Source: Lachnospiraceae bacterium
GTDB lineage: Bacteria; Bacillota; Clostridia; Lachnospirales; Lachnospiraceae
Direction of reading: 5' to 3'
Assembly: GCA_024696615.1 (NCBI GenBank)
Contig: JAILGS010000020.1
Location: 1-64,000, forward strand
DNA: 64,000 nt
Each line of letters begins with the position of its first letter. Positions within the stretch are counted from its first letter, which is position 1. This document shows, piece after piece, positions 18,201-26,237 of this stretch. Both the position numbers and the translations under genes were made by a program. A model generated the notes under the pieces. It saw nothing but the letters and a program-made list of their open reading frames with translations. It was not told the DNA's origin and ran no database searches.

Positions 18201-18441
18201 CCTTCGCAATAATCTGCTCCAGACGATCCACATTCAGAGGCTCGATGTAAGTAACATCTGCAGTTTCTGGATCCGTCATAATCGTAGCAGGATTGGAATT
18301 CACTAATACGATCTCATAACCAAGCTTCTTTAAAGCCTTACATGCCTGAGTTCCGGAGTAATCGAATTCGCAAGCCTGACCAATGACAATCGGACCTGAT
18401 CCAATGATCAAAACTTTGTTAATATCTGTTCTCTTTGGCAT
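15217..18441 (-). CDS. carB: Carbamoyl-phosphate synthase large subunit, second divergent copy
   Basis: This is a complete 1074-residue CarB with two ATP-grasp halves (GSGPIVIGQ near 14, GGGPNRIGQ near 560) and a C-terminal MGS-like domain. Its start (MPKRTDI), its second-half motif (GGGPNRIGQGIEFDYCC) and its tail (SIQELHA) resemble the E. coli-type protein more than the carA-linked copy does. No small subunit lies beside it, so it probably shares CarA or uses free ammonia. It has its own terminator, and AAGGAG lies 7 nt before the ATG. A role in arginine rather than pyrimidine synthesis is a reasonable but untested guess. Confidence 0.92.
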   Translation of the reverse strand: MPKRTDINKVLIIGSGPIVIGQACEFDYSGTQACKALKKLGYEIVLVNSNPATIMTDPETADVTYIEPLNVDRLEQIIAKERPDALLPNLGGQSGLNLCSELNKAGILEKYNVKVIGVQVDAIERGEDRIEFKKTMDSLGIEMARSEVSYSVDEALAIADKLGYPVVLRPAYTMGGAGGGLVYNKEELKVVCERGLQASLVGQVLVEESILGWEELELEVVRDSEGNMITVCFIENIDPLGVHTGDSFCSAPMLTISEECQKRLQEQAYKIVDKVQVVGGTNVQFAHDPVSDRIIVIEINPRTSRSSALASKATGFPIALVSAMLACGLTLKDIPCGKYGTLDKYVPGGDYVVIKFARWAFEKFKGVEDKLGTQMRAVGEVMSIGKNYKEAFQKAIRSLETGRYGLGHAKNFDSLTKEELLQKLATPSSERHFLMYEALRKGATNEEIFNLTKVKEYFIDQMRELVEEEEKIMTFKGGLPEDALLIQAKKDGFSDKYLSQLLEISEDEIRNKRIALGVEEVWEGVHVSGTASSAYYYSTYNSKEDLNPVSDKKKIMILGGGPNRIGQGIEFDYCCVHAALALKKLGFETIIVNCNPETVSTDYDTSDKLYFEPLTLEDVLSIYKKEKPLGVIAQFGGQTPLNLAADLEKNGVKILGTSPAVIDLAEDRDLFREMMDKLEIPMPESGMATTVDEAVVIANKIGYPVMVRPSYVLGGRGMEVVYDDTAMADYMKAAVGVTPDRPILIDRFLNHALECEADAIADGEHAFVPAVMEHVELAGVHSGDSACIIPSVHITPENVATIKEYTKKIAEEMHVRGLMNMQYAIENGKVYVLEANPRASRTVPLVSKVCNVRMVPIATDIITSELTGRPSPVSSLHEKNIPYYGVKEAAFPFNMFQEVDPILGPEMRSTGEVLGLSPSYGEAFFKAQEGVGSKLPMKGKVLISVNRKDKAEIVEIAKAFDQIGFEIVATGNTFELITGAGIAATKINKLYEGRPNVLDAITNGEFALIINSPSGKESVHDDSYLRKAAIKTKTPYMTTVAAARMAAEGIAYLETHQGSEVKSIQELHASVTDK

Positions 18442-18619
18442 AACAGTCTCCTTCTTTTCTTTTAAACTTTTAATAATTAAGTATAACCCATGAGTTTTTG
18501 ACCCATCCTTCTGATTATACTAAAAATAATGAACTAGGAACAGTATTTTTTTACATAACCTTGCTCAAATTTATAAACATGCATATATTTACATATTTAT
18601 GCATATGCCGGGCTCTCTC

Positions 18620-19663
18620 TTATAACCCAAGAATATACCAGGTTGGGGGCAGGAATTTTCGTACCAGCCCAAGAACCCTGATATAGGAGGATAAATCCAC
18701 GAATACGGGACATAAAATAAGACAGGCGAAAGCTGCCAGAGGAAGTATGGATAATACCGTGGTAGAACGACGAATGAGAAGAAGTCCAACACATCCCACA
18801 ATCCATAATTCCACCATATAAAGTCCAAGAGCCAACAGTTCCTGTAAAATCCCCTCACTTTCTCCCAGGGCAAGGATGGAAAAGAACGTATCCACTCCCA
18901 ATAAAAGGATCGGGATGCATAGATACATACTAGCAACCATTCTTGTCATGGATGGGGACATGGTCCCAAAGGTCCCATTCTCCTCTCCCTTTCGATAATC
19001 ATAGATTCCAAGGAAGACCCCAAGGAACATGAGTACTGCAAGAAGGTTTCTTACCGGAAGGGTCATTACCTCTTCTTCAATCACCTCTCCACTAAGAAGG
19101 GAATATTCCACATGGAAGGTGGTATCTGCCGAAAATTCCTCTTCGTATCCCTTCTTTAATCCTTCTAACACTTCCTGTGGAAGCACCTGGAACTTCTCAT
19201 TTCCTTCCACATAATGCATCATAATGACTTCACTAAATTCATGGAAGAAAGCCGCAAATACCTTCTCATTTAACACCTGATAAAAGACGGAGGACTCTCT
19301 GCGATATCCCTTCACCAGCTTGGAATAAGCACCTTCCTCAATCTTTCTCGTAATATCCTCTTGAAAGATATATCCGCATTCTGCTTCCTTACAAGAAACC
19401 ATGTGTTTTACTTCCTCTTGGGAAGCACATTCCACAACGATGAAGTCCTCACCCTGTAATTTTAATTGTTCCACGGTATTCGCGGCCACCGGGTCTTCAT
19501 CCGCCCGATACACTGCCACCGTGGAAGTGGCCTTGGTATTCATCTTCTGATTCTGTCCCATCCATAGGGAAAGTGCCGGAATTGCCAGCAGTAATAGCAC
19601 AAATACAGGATTCATCAATTGTCTCTTGGTTAATAAGAACCACCAGTTGATAATTTTTTTCAT
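18620..19663 (-). CDS. ABC-2 type exporter permease, distal subunit
   Basis: This 347-residue membrane protein has one N-terminal helix (about 15-35), an extracytoplasmic domain of roughly 170 residues, and then five or so helices from about 205 to the end. That is the ABC-2 permease plan. It starts 12 bp after the other permease gene with GGGGATGTT in front, so the two form a heterodimer candidate with the ATPase at 20773. I do not recognise the substrate. It may export a peptide, lipid or drug-like molecule. No substrate gene is visible beside it. Confidence 0.75.
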   Translation of the reverse strand: MKKIINWWFLLTKRQLMNPVFVLLLLAIPALSLWMGQNQKMNTKATSTVAVYRADEDPVAANTVEQLKLQGEDFIVVECASQEEVKHMVSCKEAECGYIFQEDITRKIEEGAYSKLVKGYRRESSVFYQVLNEKVFAAFFHEFSEVIMMHYVEGNEKFQVLPQEVLEGLKKGYEEEFSADTTFHVEYSLLSGEVIEEEVMTLPVRNLLAVLMFLGVFLGIYDYRKGEENGTFGTMSPSMTRMVASMYLCIPILLLGVDTFFSILALGESEGILQELLALGLYMVELWIVGCVGLLLIRRSTTVLSILPLAAFACLILCPVFVDLSSYIRVLGLVRKFLPPTWYILGL

Positions 19664-19675
19664 AACATCCCCACA

Positions 19676-20776
19676 CTAAACGAATAAATATCCAAGAAGC
19701 TTGGTAAGGTACGTGGTTGGCATCCAGGGAGCAAGACTTGCAGCTCCTTCACTAAGCATGGCCATAGGCACCAGATTTCCTGAAAAATACAGGCATCCCA
19801 CACCCAGAATAAACACGATCATGGTCGCTGGCAGTGCATTATTACAGATTCGATATACCACTGCTTCCACCGTTAAAAGTAACATCACCACCAAAAACAG
19901 GAGGAAGAAACTATACCAATGCCATACAGCAAGTTCCTTCCATACAAGAAGAAGATATGCTGCTTCTAAGAAGATACTAAGCACGAAAGAAGAAACCACA
20001 ACCCGCACAAGAAGGGTTGCATCATAGGAAATTCCTTCCATGGCAAGAAGGCTACGAAGAGCCTCATTCTTCTTAAGATACAGTTCTCCAAAACTCATTC
20101 CTGCAAGAAGTACCAATAGTAACATGGCGCTTGCCAGATAGAAGGATACTACCGGAAGTTCTCCCGTAACGGAAATCACTTCCTGACCTAAATATCGATT
20201 TCTCGATAGGGCAAAGAATAATAATTCTTTATTGAAATAATCCTCCGATTCTGCCACTGCATCAATCCCATAGGAATAGCATAGATTATCCACCGCATAG
20301 ATTACCGCCTGGGCGGTAGCCAGATCCGTGGCTGCAGAATCGATGAGGGAACGAAAGAGTCCCGAGCTGGTATTACTACCTTCGTCCTTCACAAAAATTT
20401 GCGGAGCAACATTGTGGCCATACATGATGCCATCCATAAAATTCTCCGGTAACAGTACCAGTGCCGTTACTTCCTCCGCCTCTAACAAAGCCCTGCCTTC
20501 TTCCATGGACACCATCCTAAACTCAGCCACCTGCCTGACGGCTTCTTCCTGACTTAAGAAATCCACTGCTAATCCCGTCATCTGATTCGTATCCTCGATG
20601 ACAACTGCGATGGATACCATCTCGGAATCCTGTTCCTTGAGTAAGTAAGAAGCTCCCGCCACAAAACCCACAAGCACTACGGCAAGAAGAAGGCACTTTC
20701 CTAACACGGCCGGAATATATTGTAATGTAACTTTCGCCTGCATCACACACAGACGCCAAGCTTTTCTCCGATTCAT
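19676..20776 (-). CDS. ABC-2 type exporter permease, proximal subunit
   Basis: This 366-residue protein has the same plan as its neighbour: an N-terminal helix (about 20-45), a large outer domain (about 50-210), then a block of C-terminal helices. The start overlaps the ATPase stop as ATGA, a sign of translational coupling. Similarity between the two permeases is low, as expected for partner subunits rather than copies. Substrate unknown. Confidence 0.75.
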   Translation of the reverse strand: MNRRKAWRLCVMQAKVTLQYIPAVLGKCLLLAVVLVGFVAGASYLLKEQDSEMVSIAVVIEDTNQMTGLAVDFLSQEEAVRQVAEFRMVSMEEGRALLEAEEVTALVLLPENFMDGIMYGHNVAPQIFVKDEGSNTSSGLFRSLIDSAATDLATAQAVIYAVDNLCYSYGIDAVAESEDYFNKELLFFALSRNRYLGQEVISVTGELPVVSFYLASAMLLLVLLAGMSFGELYLKKNEALRSLLAMEGISYDATLLVRVVVSSFVLSIFLEAAYLLLVWKELAVWHWYSFFLLFLVVMLLLTVEAVVYRICNNALPATMIVFILGVGCLYFSGNLVPMAMLSEGAASLAPWMPTTYLTKLLGYLFV

Positions 20777-21456
20777 TCCTTTCCCCCGATTAAACTTAAT
20801 AATTGTGCCTCATCTAACGGAAGTGAAAGTTCCTTTAAAGATCCATCCTTTAAAAGCATCAACCGATTACAGATGGATAATTCACTCATCTCATGGGAGG
20901 TGAGGATCACGGCCTTGTGGTCCTTAGCAAATTCCTTCATCACGGACTTAATCTCTTCCTTCATGGAAAGATCTAAGGCTGCTCCCGGCTCATCTAAAAT
21001 GAGAACCTTGGGACTGGAGGAAAGAGCACAGGCAATGCTAAGGCGCTTTTTCGTACCACCGGAGAGGCGGCTTGCACGAACCTTGGCATATTCATATAAT
21101 TTCCACTGCTTTAAAGGGCCCTGCTCCATACTTTCCATCAATTCCTTAGCGGAGGCATCATACCATAGACGCAGATTATCCAATACGGAAAGTTCCATCA
21201 TTAATGGATTCTCCTGGGGAATAAATCCCACCCCATCGGAAAATACCTTGCGACTTGAAAAGGCATTCTTCCCATCATAGGAAAGACTTCCCCCGTCTGC
21301 AGGAAGAGTTCCTGCTAAGATTCCAAGTAATGTGGATTTACCACATCCATTGGCACCCACAATGCCAAGAATATCCCCTTCCTTTAAGGAGAAGGTCACA
21401 TCCGAAAGCACGCGTTTTACGCCAAAATTTTTTTTAATATGCTCTGCTACTACCAA
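20773..21456 (-). CDS. ABC transporter ATP-binding protein
   Basis: This 227-residue ATPase energises the two permeases that follow. Walker A is GANGCGKST near 35-43, the signature is LSGGT near 130, and Walker B is LILDEP near 150. The gene probably starts with TTG and has AGGTGA about 6 nt upstream. Its first bases overlap the last 7 of map, so it is co-transcribed with map. It resembles ABC-2 exporter ATPases rather than importers. Confidence 0.85.
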   Translation of the reverse strand: MVVAEHIKKNFGVKRVLSDVTFSLKEGDILGIVGANGCGKSTLLGILAGTLPADGGSLSYDGKNAFSSRKVFSDGVGFIPQENPLMMELSVLDNLRLWYDASAKELMESMEQGPLKQWKLYEYAKVRASRLSGGTKKRLSIACALSSSPKVLILDEPGAALDLSMKEEIKSVMKEFAKDHKAVILTSHEMSELSICNRLMLLKDGSLKELSLPLDEAQLLSLIGGKE

Positions 21457-22325
21457 GTAATCACCTCATAACCATCTTCCGTTACCACCACAGTCACTTC
21501 CCACTGTGCGGAAGGCATATTGTCGTCCGTATAGACCGTCCAACCATTATCTTCATCAATAAAGATATCCGCAGAACCCATATTCACCATTGGCTCAATG
21601 GTAAATGCCATACCCGGAGCCATAATCACTCCCGTGTTCCAATCGGATACATAACTTACATAAGGATCCTCGTGGAATTCAATTCCCACACCATGTCCAC
21701 CAATCTCGCGAACCACGGAAAAACCTTCCTTCTGCACATATTCATTGATGGCAGCACCCACATTACCAATTGGCTTCCAAGGTTTTACCTGCTCAAGGCC
21801 CACTTCAATGGCCTTCTTAGTCACTTCCACCAGACGCTTCACCTCCGGATGCACATTTCCAATCATGAACATACGGGATGAATCGGAATAATACCCCTTA
21901 TAGATGGTGGATACATCCACATTGATGATATCTCCATCCTCTAAAATATCCTCCGTACTTGGAATACCGTGGCAAACCTGGCTATCAATGGAAGTACATA
22001 CGCTCTTAGGAAATCCTTCGTAATTTAATGGTGCAGGAATTCCCCCAAGCTCCAAAGTCTTGGTATGCACCAGCGTGTTAATCTCCTCCGTGGTCATACC
22101 CTCGTGAATATTCTCAGCCACATAATCCAAGATGGCGATATTTAACTTAGAACTCTCCTTCATTCCTCGAAGCTGTTCTTCATTCTTGATCATCTTATGA
22201 CTTGGAATACGATATTTTCTCTTTCGGAGTTCTCCAAGTTTCGCATCGAACTCCTTATGGCATTCCCCATAGGACTTTCCAGATTTGCACCAACATGGCG
22301 CATCATTCTTTAATTTGTTAAACAT
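21450..22325 (-). CDS. map: Methionine aminopeptidase with N-terminal SEC-C zinc motif
   Basis: Map removes the N-terminal methionine from new proteins. The start at 22325 (291 aa) has AGGAG 7 nt upstream. Residues 1-30 hold a SEC-C-type motif (CWCKSGKSYGECH) thought to bind zinc and often found on clostridial type I Map proteins. The catalytic domain follows, with HGIP, DVSTIYKGYYSD and GHGVGIEFHE blocks carrying the metal ligands. It lies apart from the ribosomal protein region where many bacteria keep map, so a second copy elsewhere is likely. Its leader can form two stem-loops. Confidence 0.93.
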   Translation of the reverse strand: MFNKLKNDAPCWCKSGKSYGECHKEFDAKLGELRKRKYRIPSHKMIKNEEQLRGMKESSKLNIAILDYVAENIHEGMTTEEINTLVHTKTLELGGIPAPLNYEGFPKSVCTSIDSQVCHGIPSTEDILEDGDIINVDVSTIYKGYYSDSSRMFMIGNVHPEVKRLVEVTKKAIEVGLEQVKPWKPIGNVGAAINEYVQKEGFSVVREIGGHGVGIEFHEDPYVSYVSDWNTGVIMAPGMAFTIEPMVNMGSADIFIDEDNGWTVYTDDNMPSAQWEVTVVVTEDGYEVITW

Positions 22326-22341
22326 AACGCTCTCCTTTTCT

Positions 22342-22426
22342 TGGATTTTTGTGAATCCATGCAAATGTCATTCCTCCAAAAACACCCTGGATCAATCATA
22401 TATTGTACTTGGGGAAATGACATTGC
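22342..22426 (-). other. two stem-loops in the map leader
   Basis: AATGTCATT (22364-22372) and AATGACATT (22416-22424) can pair; flanking GC bases extend the stem past a one-base bulge, around a 43-nt loop. A second stem (TGGATT / AATCCA, 22342-22359) ends about 17 nt before the start codon. The rest of this 356-bp gap (22430-22610) is AT-rich with no gene or clear promoter. Confidence 0.4.
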
Positions 22427-22614
22427 TTTGTAAAATTTGCACAATTGTATTTTGAATTATTTGTGAAAACCAATAAAATTGCACTAAAGTTAACAATTTG
22501 TTCATAGTTTATTAATAAATAATACATATCCCTTCCCTATAATAACAATTGTTGAAGGGAACAAGAACTTCACTGAAACATTGATAATTTTTCTTTTTTT
22601 CATAAACTCCTCAA

Positions 22615-22655
22615 AATAATCGGGTGGGTACCAATTTGGTACTTGCCCGATTATT
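22615..22655 (-). terminator. terminator after the GH43 gene
   Basis: AATAATCGGG and CCCGATTATT pair around an inner GTACCA / TGGTAC stem, 27 bp past the GH43 stop. TTTTGAG follows on the minus strand. Outer AAACTCC / GGAGTTT bases could extend the stem. Confidence 0.8.
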
Positions 22656-22681
22656 ATTTATGGAGTTTTTTCTAAATCCTT

Positions 22682-24289
22682 CTAAAAGATTCTAAAGTAG
22701 TCCACTGCAGTATTTCCAGCAGGATCCTGGGTATCGCCCTGCTCGTGAATCGCAAAGACACCGTTCTTTACACCAACCCAGCGTCCAGCCTGACTTTCAA
22801 AGGAAAGAAGATCTGTATAATGCTCTCCATCCGTGCTTACACTAAAAGAAATCTCTTCCCTTGGCACGAACTCCTCCTTTGGCTCTAAGGACTTCACCGT
22901 ATTTCTAAAATAGATCTCGGAAAGATTTGGAAGCGTGGCAACCACTTCATCCGTATCTTCCGGATGGGATTTCTCATTTGAAAAATGCTGACTTCCTAAA
23001 ACCTTCACTAACTCCAGGCCCTTTGCGCTCTTTCGAACACCCACAGCACCATAGGTCATACCCATGGAAACCATGCCCACAAAATCATTGGGCTGTAATT
23101 GATCCAAGGTCATCTTGGTCTCTGCGGTAAATTCAGGAAGCACCCACTTCTGTAACAGAAGATTTGGCGCATCGGAAATGGACTCCTCCGGTTTAGCAGG
23201 AACACAATGAAGAATCACAGAACTTCCCTCCGGATCCATGGTATACCATTCCTTGCAATCATTGGCATTCCACTGCCACTGCAGTCCAAGAGTCACTCCA
23301 TCGAACTCGTCCGAAGCATCCGGTGCCTCGATCGGATAGAACCGATCCTCCTTAGAAACCTTAGGCTTATCATACTCTAACACAGGAGTACCATAGTCCC
23401 GGCCTTCCACATATTCACCAATAATTGGCCAGTCATTCACCCAGCGCATTGGCTGCAAATGAATGATACGGCCCGCAGCATACACATCCTGGAAATGAAT
23501 GAACCAATCTTCTCCATATGGGGTATCGATCCAGCCACCCTGATGTGGCCCATTTACCGGGGTATCCCCCTGATACAGCACATTCTTCGCTTCGTATGGA
23601 CCCCAGATATTCTTGGAACGAAGCACCGTCTGCCATCCGGTCTTTACGCCTCCCGCAGGTGCCATAATATAATAATAACCATTTCTCTTATATAACTTTG
23701 GGCCTTCAATGGTTTCCTGATCATTCACATTGCCATCAAAGACATACTTTCCTTCTCCAATAAGGCTCTGGCAGTCCGGAGTCATCTCCACAATCTGTAA
23801 GATGCTCTTAAAACCAATACGGCTCTTAGCAAATGCGTTAACCATATAAGCCTTTCCATCCTCGTCCCAGAATGGGCAAGGATCAATCCATCCCTTTCCC
23901 TCATATAAGAAATGAGGCGCGGACCATTCTCCATAAGGATCCGTGGTATGCACTTCAAAGATTCCCTCATCCGGCATTGGAATAAATACATAATATACGC
24001 CTTCATGGAAGCGAATCGCCGGAGCCCAGGCTCCACATCCATGCTGTGGGGTGCGATAACGATCCCCAGGGACCTGATCCACACAATAATTAATGACTTT
24101 CCAATTCACCAAATCCTTGGAATGTAACAGTGGTACACTTGGAGCATTACAAAAGCTGGAAGCCACCATGTAATAATCTTCCCCCACTCGGATCACATCC
24201 GGATCCGAATAATCCGTGTACAGGATCGGATTGCGATAGCGACCATTGCCAAGATCGGCAATCCATGTACGAGTCCCTTCATTTCCCAT
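22682..24289 (-). CDS. Intracellular GH43 beta-xylosidase / arabinofuranosidase-like hydrolase
   Basis: This 535-residue protein has no signal peptide, so it acts in the cytoplasm on imported xylo-oligosaccharides or arabinosides. A five-bladed GH43 domain covers about 15-310. The catalytic base aspartate is in TDYSDPDVI (near 29), a further acid is in WIDPCPFWDEDG (near 136), and the catalytic Glu is in ETIEGPKL near 190. The C-terminal part (about 325-535) is a beta-sandwich as in two-domain GH43 xylosidases. The gene stands alone, with no transporter or regulator beside it. GAGG lies 8 nt before the ATG. Confidence 0.88.
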   Translation of the reverse strand: MGNEGTRTWIADLGNGRYRNPILYTDYSDPDVIRVGEDYYMVASSFCNAPSVPLLHSKDLVNWKVINYCVDQVPGDRYRTPQHGCGAWAPAIRFHEGVYYVFIPMPDEGIFEVHTTDPYGEWSAPHFLYEGKGWIDPCPFWDEDGKAYMVNAFAKSRIGFKSILQIVEMTPDCQSLIGEGKYVFDGNVNDQETIEGPKLYKRNGYYYIMAPAGGVKTGWQTVLRSKNIWGPYEAKNVLYQGDTPVNGPHQGGWIDTPYGEDWFIHFQDVYAAGRIIHLQPMRWVNDWPIIGEYVEGRDYGTPVLEYDKPKVSKEDRFYPIEAPDASDEFDGVTLGLQWQWNANDCKEWYTMDPEGSSVILHCVPAKPEESISDAPNLLLQKWVLPEFTAETKMTLDQLQPNDFVGMVSMGMTYGAVGVRKSAKGLELVKVLGSQHFSNEKSHPEDTDEVVATLPNLSEIYFRNTVKSLEPKEEFVPREEISFSVSTDGEHYTDLLSFESQAGRWVGVKNGVFAIHEQGDTQDPAGNTAVDYFRIF

Positions 24290-24364
24290 AATACATACCT
24301 CTTTCTTTTCCTTCTCTTGATATGTTCAGACACATCATTCCTATACTACCATATTCTTACCCAC

Positions 24365-24407
24365 AAAAAAAGCATTGGAACAAGAGAAAATCTCATTCCA
24401 ATGCTTT
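24365..24407 (-). terminator. terminator after the NlpC/P60 gene
   Basis: AAAGCATTGGAA and TTCCAATGCTTT form a 12-bp stem, 9 bp past the stop. A run of T follows on the minus strand. Confidence 0.93.
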
Positions 24408-24415
24408 CATGATCT

Positions 24416-25498
24416 TTAATAATACCGACGAACTCCAAGAATCGTTGCATAAGAAGCATAATACATACTTGCTACACGAACGCAATCTCCGGGAACTGTG
24501 GCATGAACAATCTGTCCATTACCAATATAAAGTCCCACATGACCTGGGTAACAGATCACATCTCCCGGCTGAATATCGGAAAGACTTACCGCCGTACCTC
24601 CATAAAGCTGAGCGCTGGAGGATCTGGATAAAGTAATCCCATACTGACGGAATACGTAAGAAGTAAATCCGGAACAGTCGAATCCGGAAGGACTGGATCC
24701 ACCATATACATATGGAGTGCCCACATAAGCCATGGCCGTTGCAACAATCTGATCTCCGGATACGGAACCGGAGGTGTAAGTACTCGTGGTGGTTGCTGCT
24801 GCCGCGGTAGTGGTAGTTCCACCTGCAGCCTGTGCTGCTGCCGCCGCTGCGGCTGCCTGAGCTGCTGCACGCTTCTTAGCCTCTTCTTCTGCCTTCTTTA
24901 CTGCAGCTGCAATCTTGGTATCAAAATCCTTAATTTCTTTTTCTTTTTCTGCGATCAGTTCATTTAAAGCACCCTGCTTTTCATTCAACTGAGTCTGCAA
25001 AGTTTCTAACTCCGCCTGCTCCACCTGCAATTCTGCAATGGTATTGTTAATGGCGGTAATATTATCCACATAGGCCTGTAACTGCGCACGATCATATTCT
25101 GTAATCTTCTCAGAATATTCGTATTTGTTAAAGGAAGCTGCCACATCCTCGGAACCAATAATGCCAAGAACCACGGAAAAATCCTTGCCATTCTCATACA
25201 TATACTTGATCCGAAGCTTCATGGCTTCGTACTGCTTCGCCTTCGTCTCTTCCATCACTGCAAGATCCGCCTGAGCTGCCAGAACTTCCTCGCCCTTGGC
25301 AATGGTGGCCTCTTCGGTCTCTGCAATATCCACTAAAAGCTCAGCCAACTGTTCTTCCATCTCATCCAGTTCTTCCTGCGCTTCCTTCTTTTCCTTCTTT
25401 AGATTGGACACATCGTCCGCATATGCCATACTGGTCATGGAAAGAGAACATACAAGTACCAAAGCCAGCATTCTTCCCATAGATTTAAACTTACTCAT
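24416..25498 (-). CDS. Secreted coiled-coil NlpC/P60 peptidoglycan endopeptidase
   Basis: This 360-residue hydrolase cuts peptide cross-bridges in the cell wall. I choose the ATG at 25498 because GGGTGA lies upstream; an in-frame GTG four codons earlier has no site. A signal peptide ends at AYA (27). A long coiled coil (about 30-220) resembles the inhibitory coiled coils of PcsB-like hydrolases, which are often controlled by FtsEX. An Ala/Thr-rich linker leads to an NlpC/P60 domain (about 245-360) with the catalytic Cys in GFDCSGF and His in GHVGLYIG. It starts 29 bp after the HExxH protein gene. Confidence 0.9.
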   Translation of the reverse strand: MSKFKSMGRMLALVLVCSLSMTSMAYADDVSNLKKEKKEAQEELDEMEEQLAELLVDIAETEEATIAKGEEVLAAQADLAVMEETKAKQYEAMKLRIKYMYENGKDFSVVLGIIGSEDVAASFNKYEYSEKITEYDRAQLQAYVDNITAINNTIAELQVEQAELETLQTQLNEKQGALNELIAEKEKEIKDFDTKIAAAVKKAEEEAKKRAAAQAAAAAAAAQAAGGTTTTAAAATTTSTYTSGSVSGDQIVATAMAYVGTPYVYGGSSPSGFDCSGFTSYVFRQYGITLSRSSSAQLYGGTAVSLSDIQPGDVICYPGHVGLYIGNGQIVHATVPGDCVRVASMYYASYATILGVRRYY

Positions 25499-25527
25499 AA
25501 TTCGATTCACCCATTTAACAACTTCAG

Positions 25528-26049
25528 CTATACGCTTTCATCCACATTAAAGCCAAGCACTCCCGCTTTGTCCATGGACTTAAACGCCTTGCCGTAAGGA
25601 CTTTCCTCATTATATTTAATGACAGTGGTGGTAAGTCCACCAGATACAAAACTTCTTCCACATTCCGGACAAACCGCAGTATGTAGCTTTACGGAAGCCT
25701 GCATCACTTTGCCATTGCCCTTGGCTGCCTTCTCATAGGCATTGGCCACATGCTCCTGCTCGTGGCTCATGACTGTGGCGGCAGACATATTCGGTGCAAT
25801 ATGGCCCGGCGCCTTAAAGGAAACATCTCCTTCATTGGAACCGTCCTGATATTTCCGATTCTTACAAGTTTCGCATTCCACCGCTCCCGTGCGTTTCATT
25901 GCCGTAAGCTGCGCGGAAGACATCGCTTTCTCGATCTGCTTGGCCTTAGCGCCATGAGCAGTTTTAAGAGCAGAGGCTAATTGACCCGGAGATGCTGCCT
26001 GCATCGCCTGATAGGATTCATATGGATTGGAACCTACTCCGCCAATCAT
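25528..26049 (-). CDS. HExxH-containing protein with paired CxxC motifs, SprA-like family
   Basis: This 173-residue protein starts at 26049, after a GGGGGCGAGG site. It carries CETC (59-62), HEQEH (96-100), a zinc-metallopeptidase-like motif, and CPEC (127-130), followed by a glycine-rich VSGGLTTT. The N-terminus (SNPYESYQ) has no signal peptide. I recall similar proteins in many Firmicutes described as SprA-related, with no proven role. The motifs suggest a metal-binding or peptidase-like protein. It precedes the NlpC/P60 hydrolase by 29 bp and is likely co-transcribed with it, but a link to the cell wall is only inferred. Confidence 0.7.
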   Translation of the reverse strand: MIGGVGSNPYESYQAMQAASPGQLASALKTAHGAKAKQIEKAMSSAQLTAMKRTGAVECETCKNRKYQDGSNEGDVSFKAPGHIAPNMSAATVMSHEQEHVANAYEKAAKGNGKVMQASVKLHTAVCPECGRSFVSGGLTTTVIKYNEESPYGKAFKSMDKAGVLGFNVDESV

Positions 26050-26175
26050 GGTCCTCGCCCCCTTTCCTCGAAAGAAAAACACCAAAAAGCCATTTATACA
26101 GATACATTATACCAAAGTATGCTTCCTAATGCAAATGTACCCCAGGCTCAGGCATAACTTGTACTCCGACTGCGT

Positions 26176-26204
26176 AAAAAAGGGGATGGACTGCTCCACC
26201 CCCC
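26176..26204 (-). terminator. terminator after the Na/Pi cotransporter gene
   Basis: GGGGTGGA-GCAG-TCCATCCCC, then six T on the minus strand, 34 bp past the stop of the gene at 26238. Confidence 0.9.
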
Positions 26205-26237
26205 ATATCATTTCATACTTTAATGATTTACTACCTC

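Noticed and set aside
18579..18604. AT-rich inverted repeat ATGCATA / TATGCAT after the exporter operon
   Set aside because: The stem is short and AT-only with no T-run. It could be a weak terminator, but I cannot support it.
18589..18936. 115-codon minus-strand frame at the end of the exporter permease
   Set aside because: It is a second frame over the permease gene; the permease frame has the helix pattern and operon spacing.
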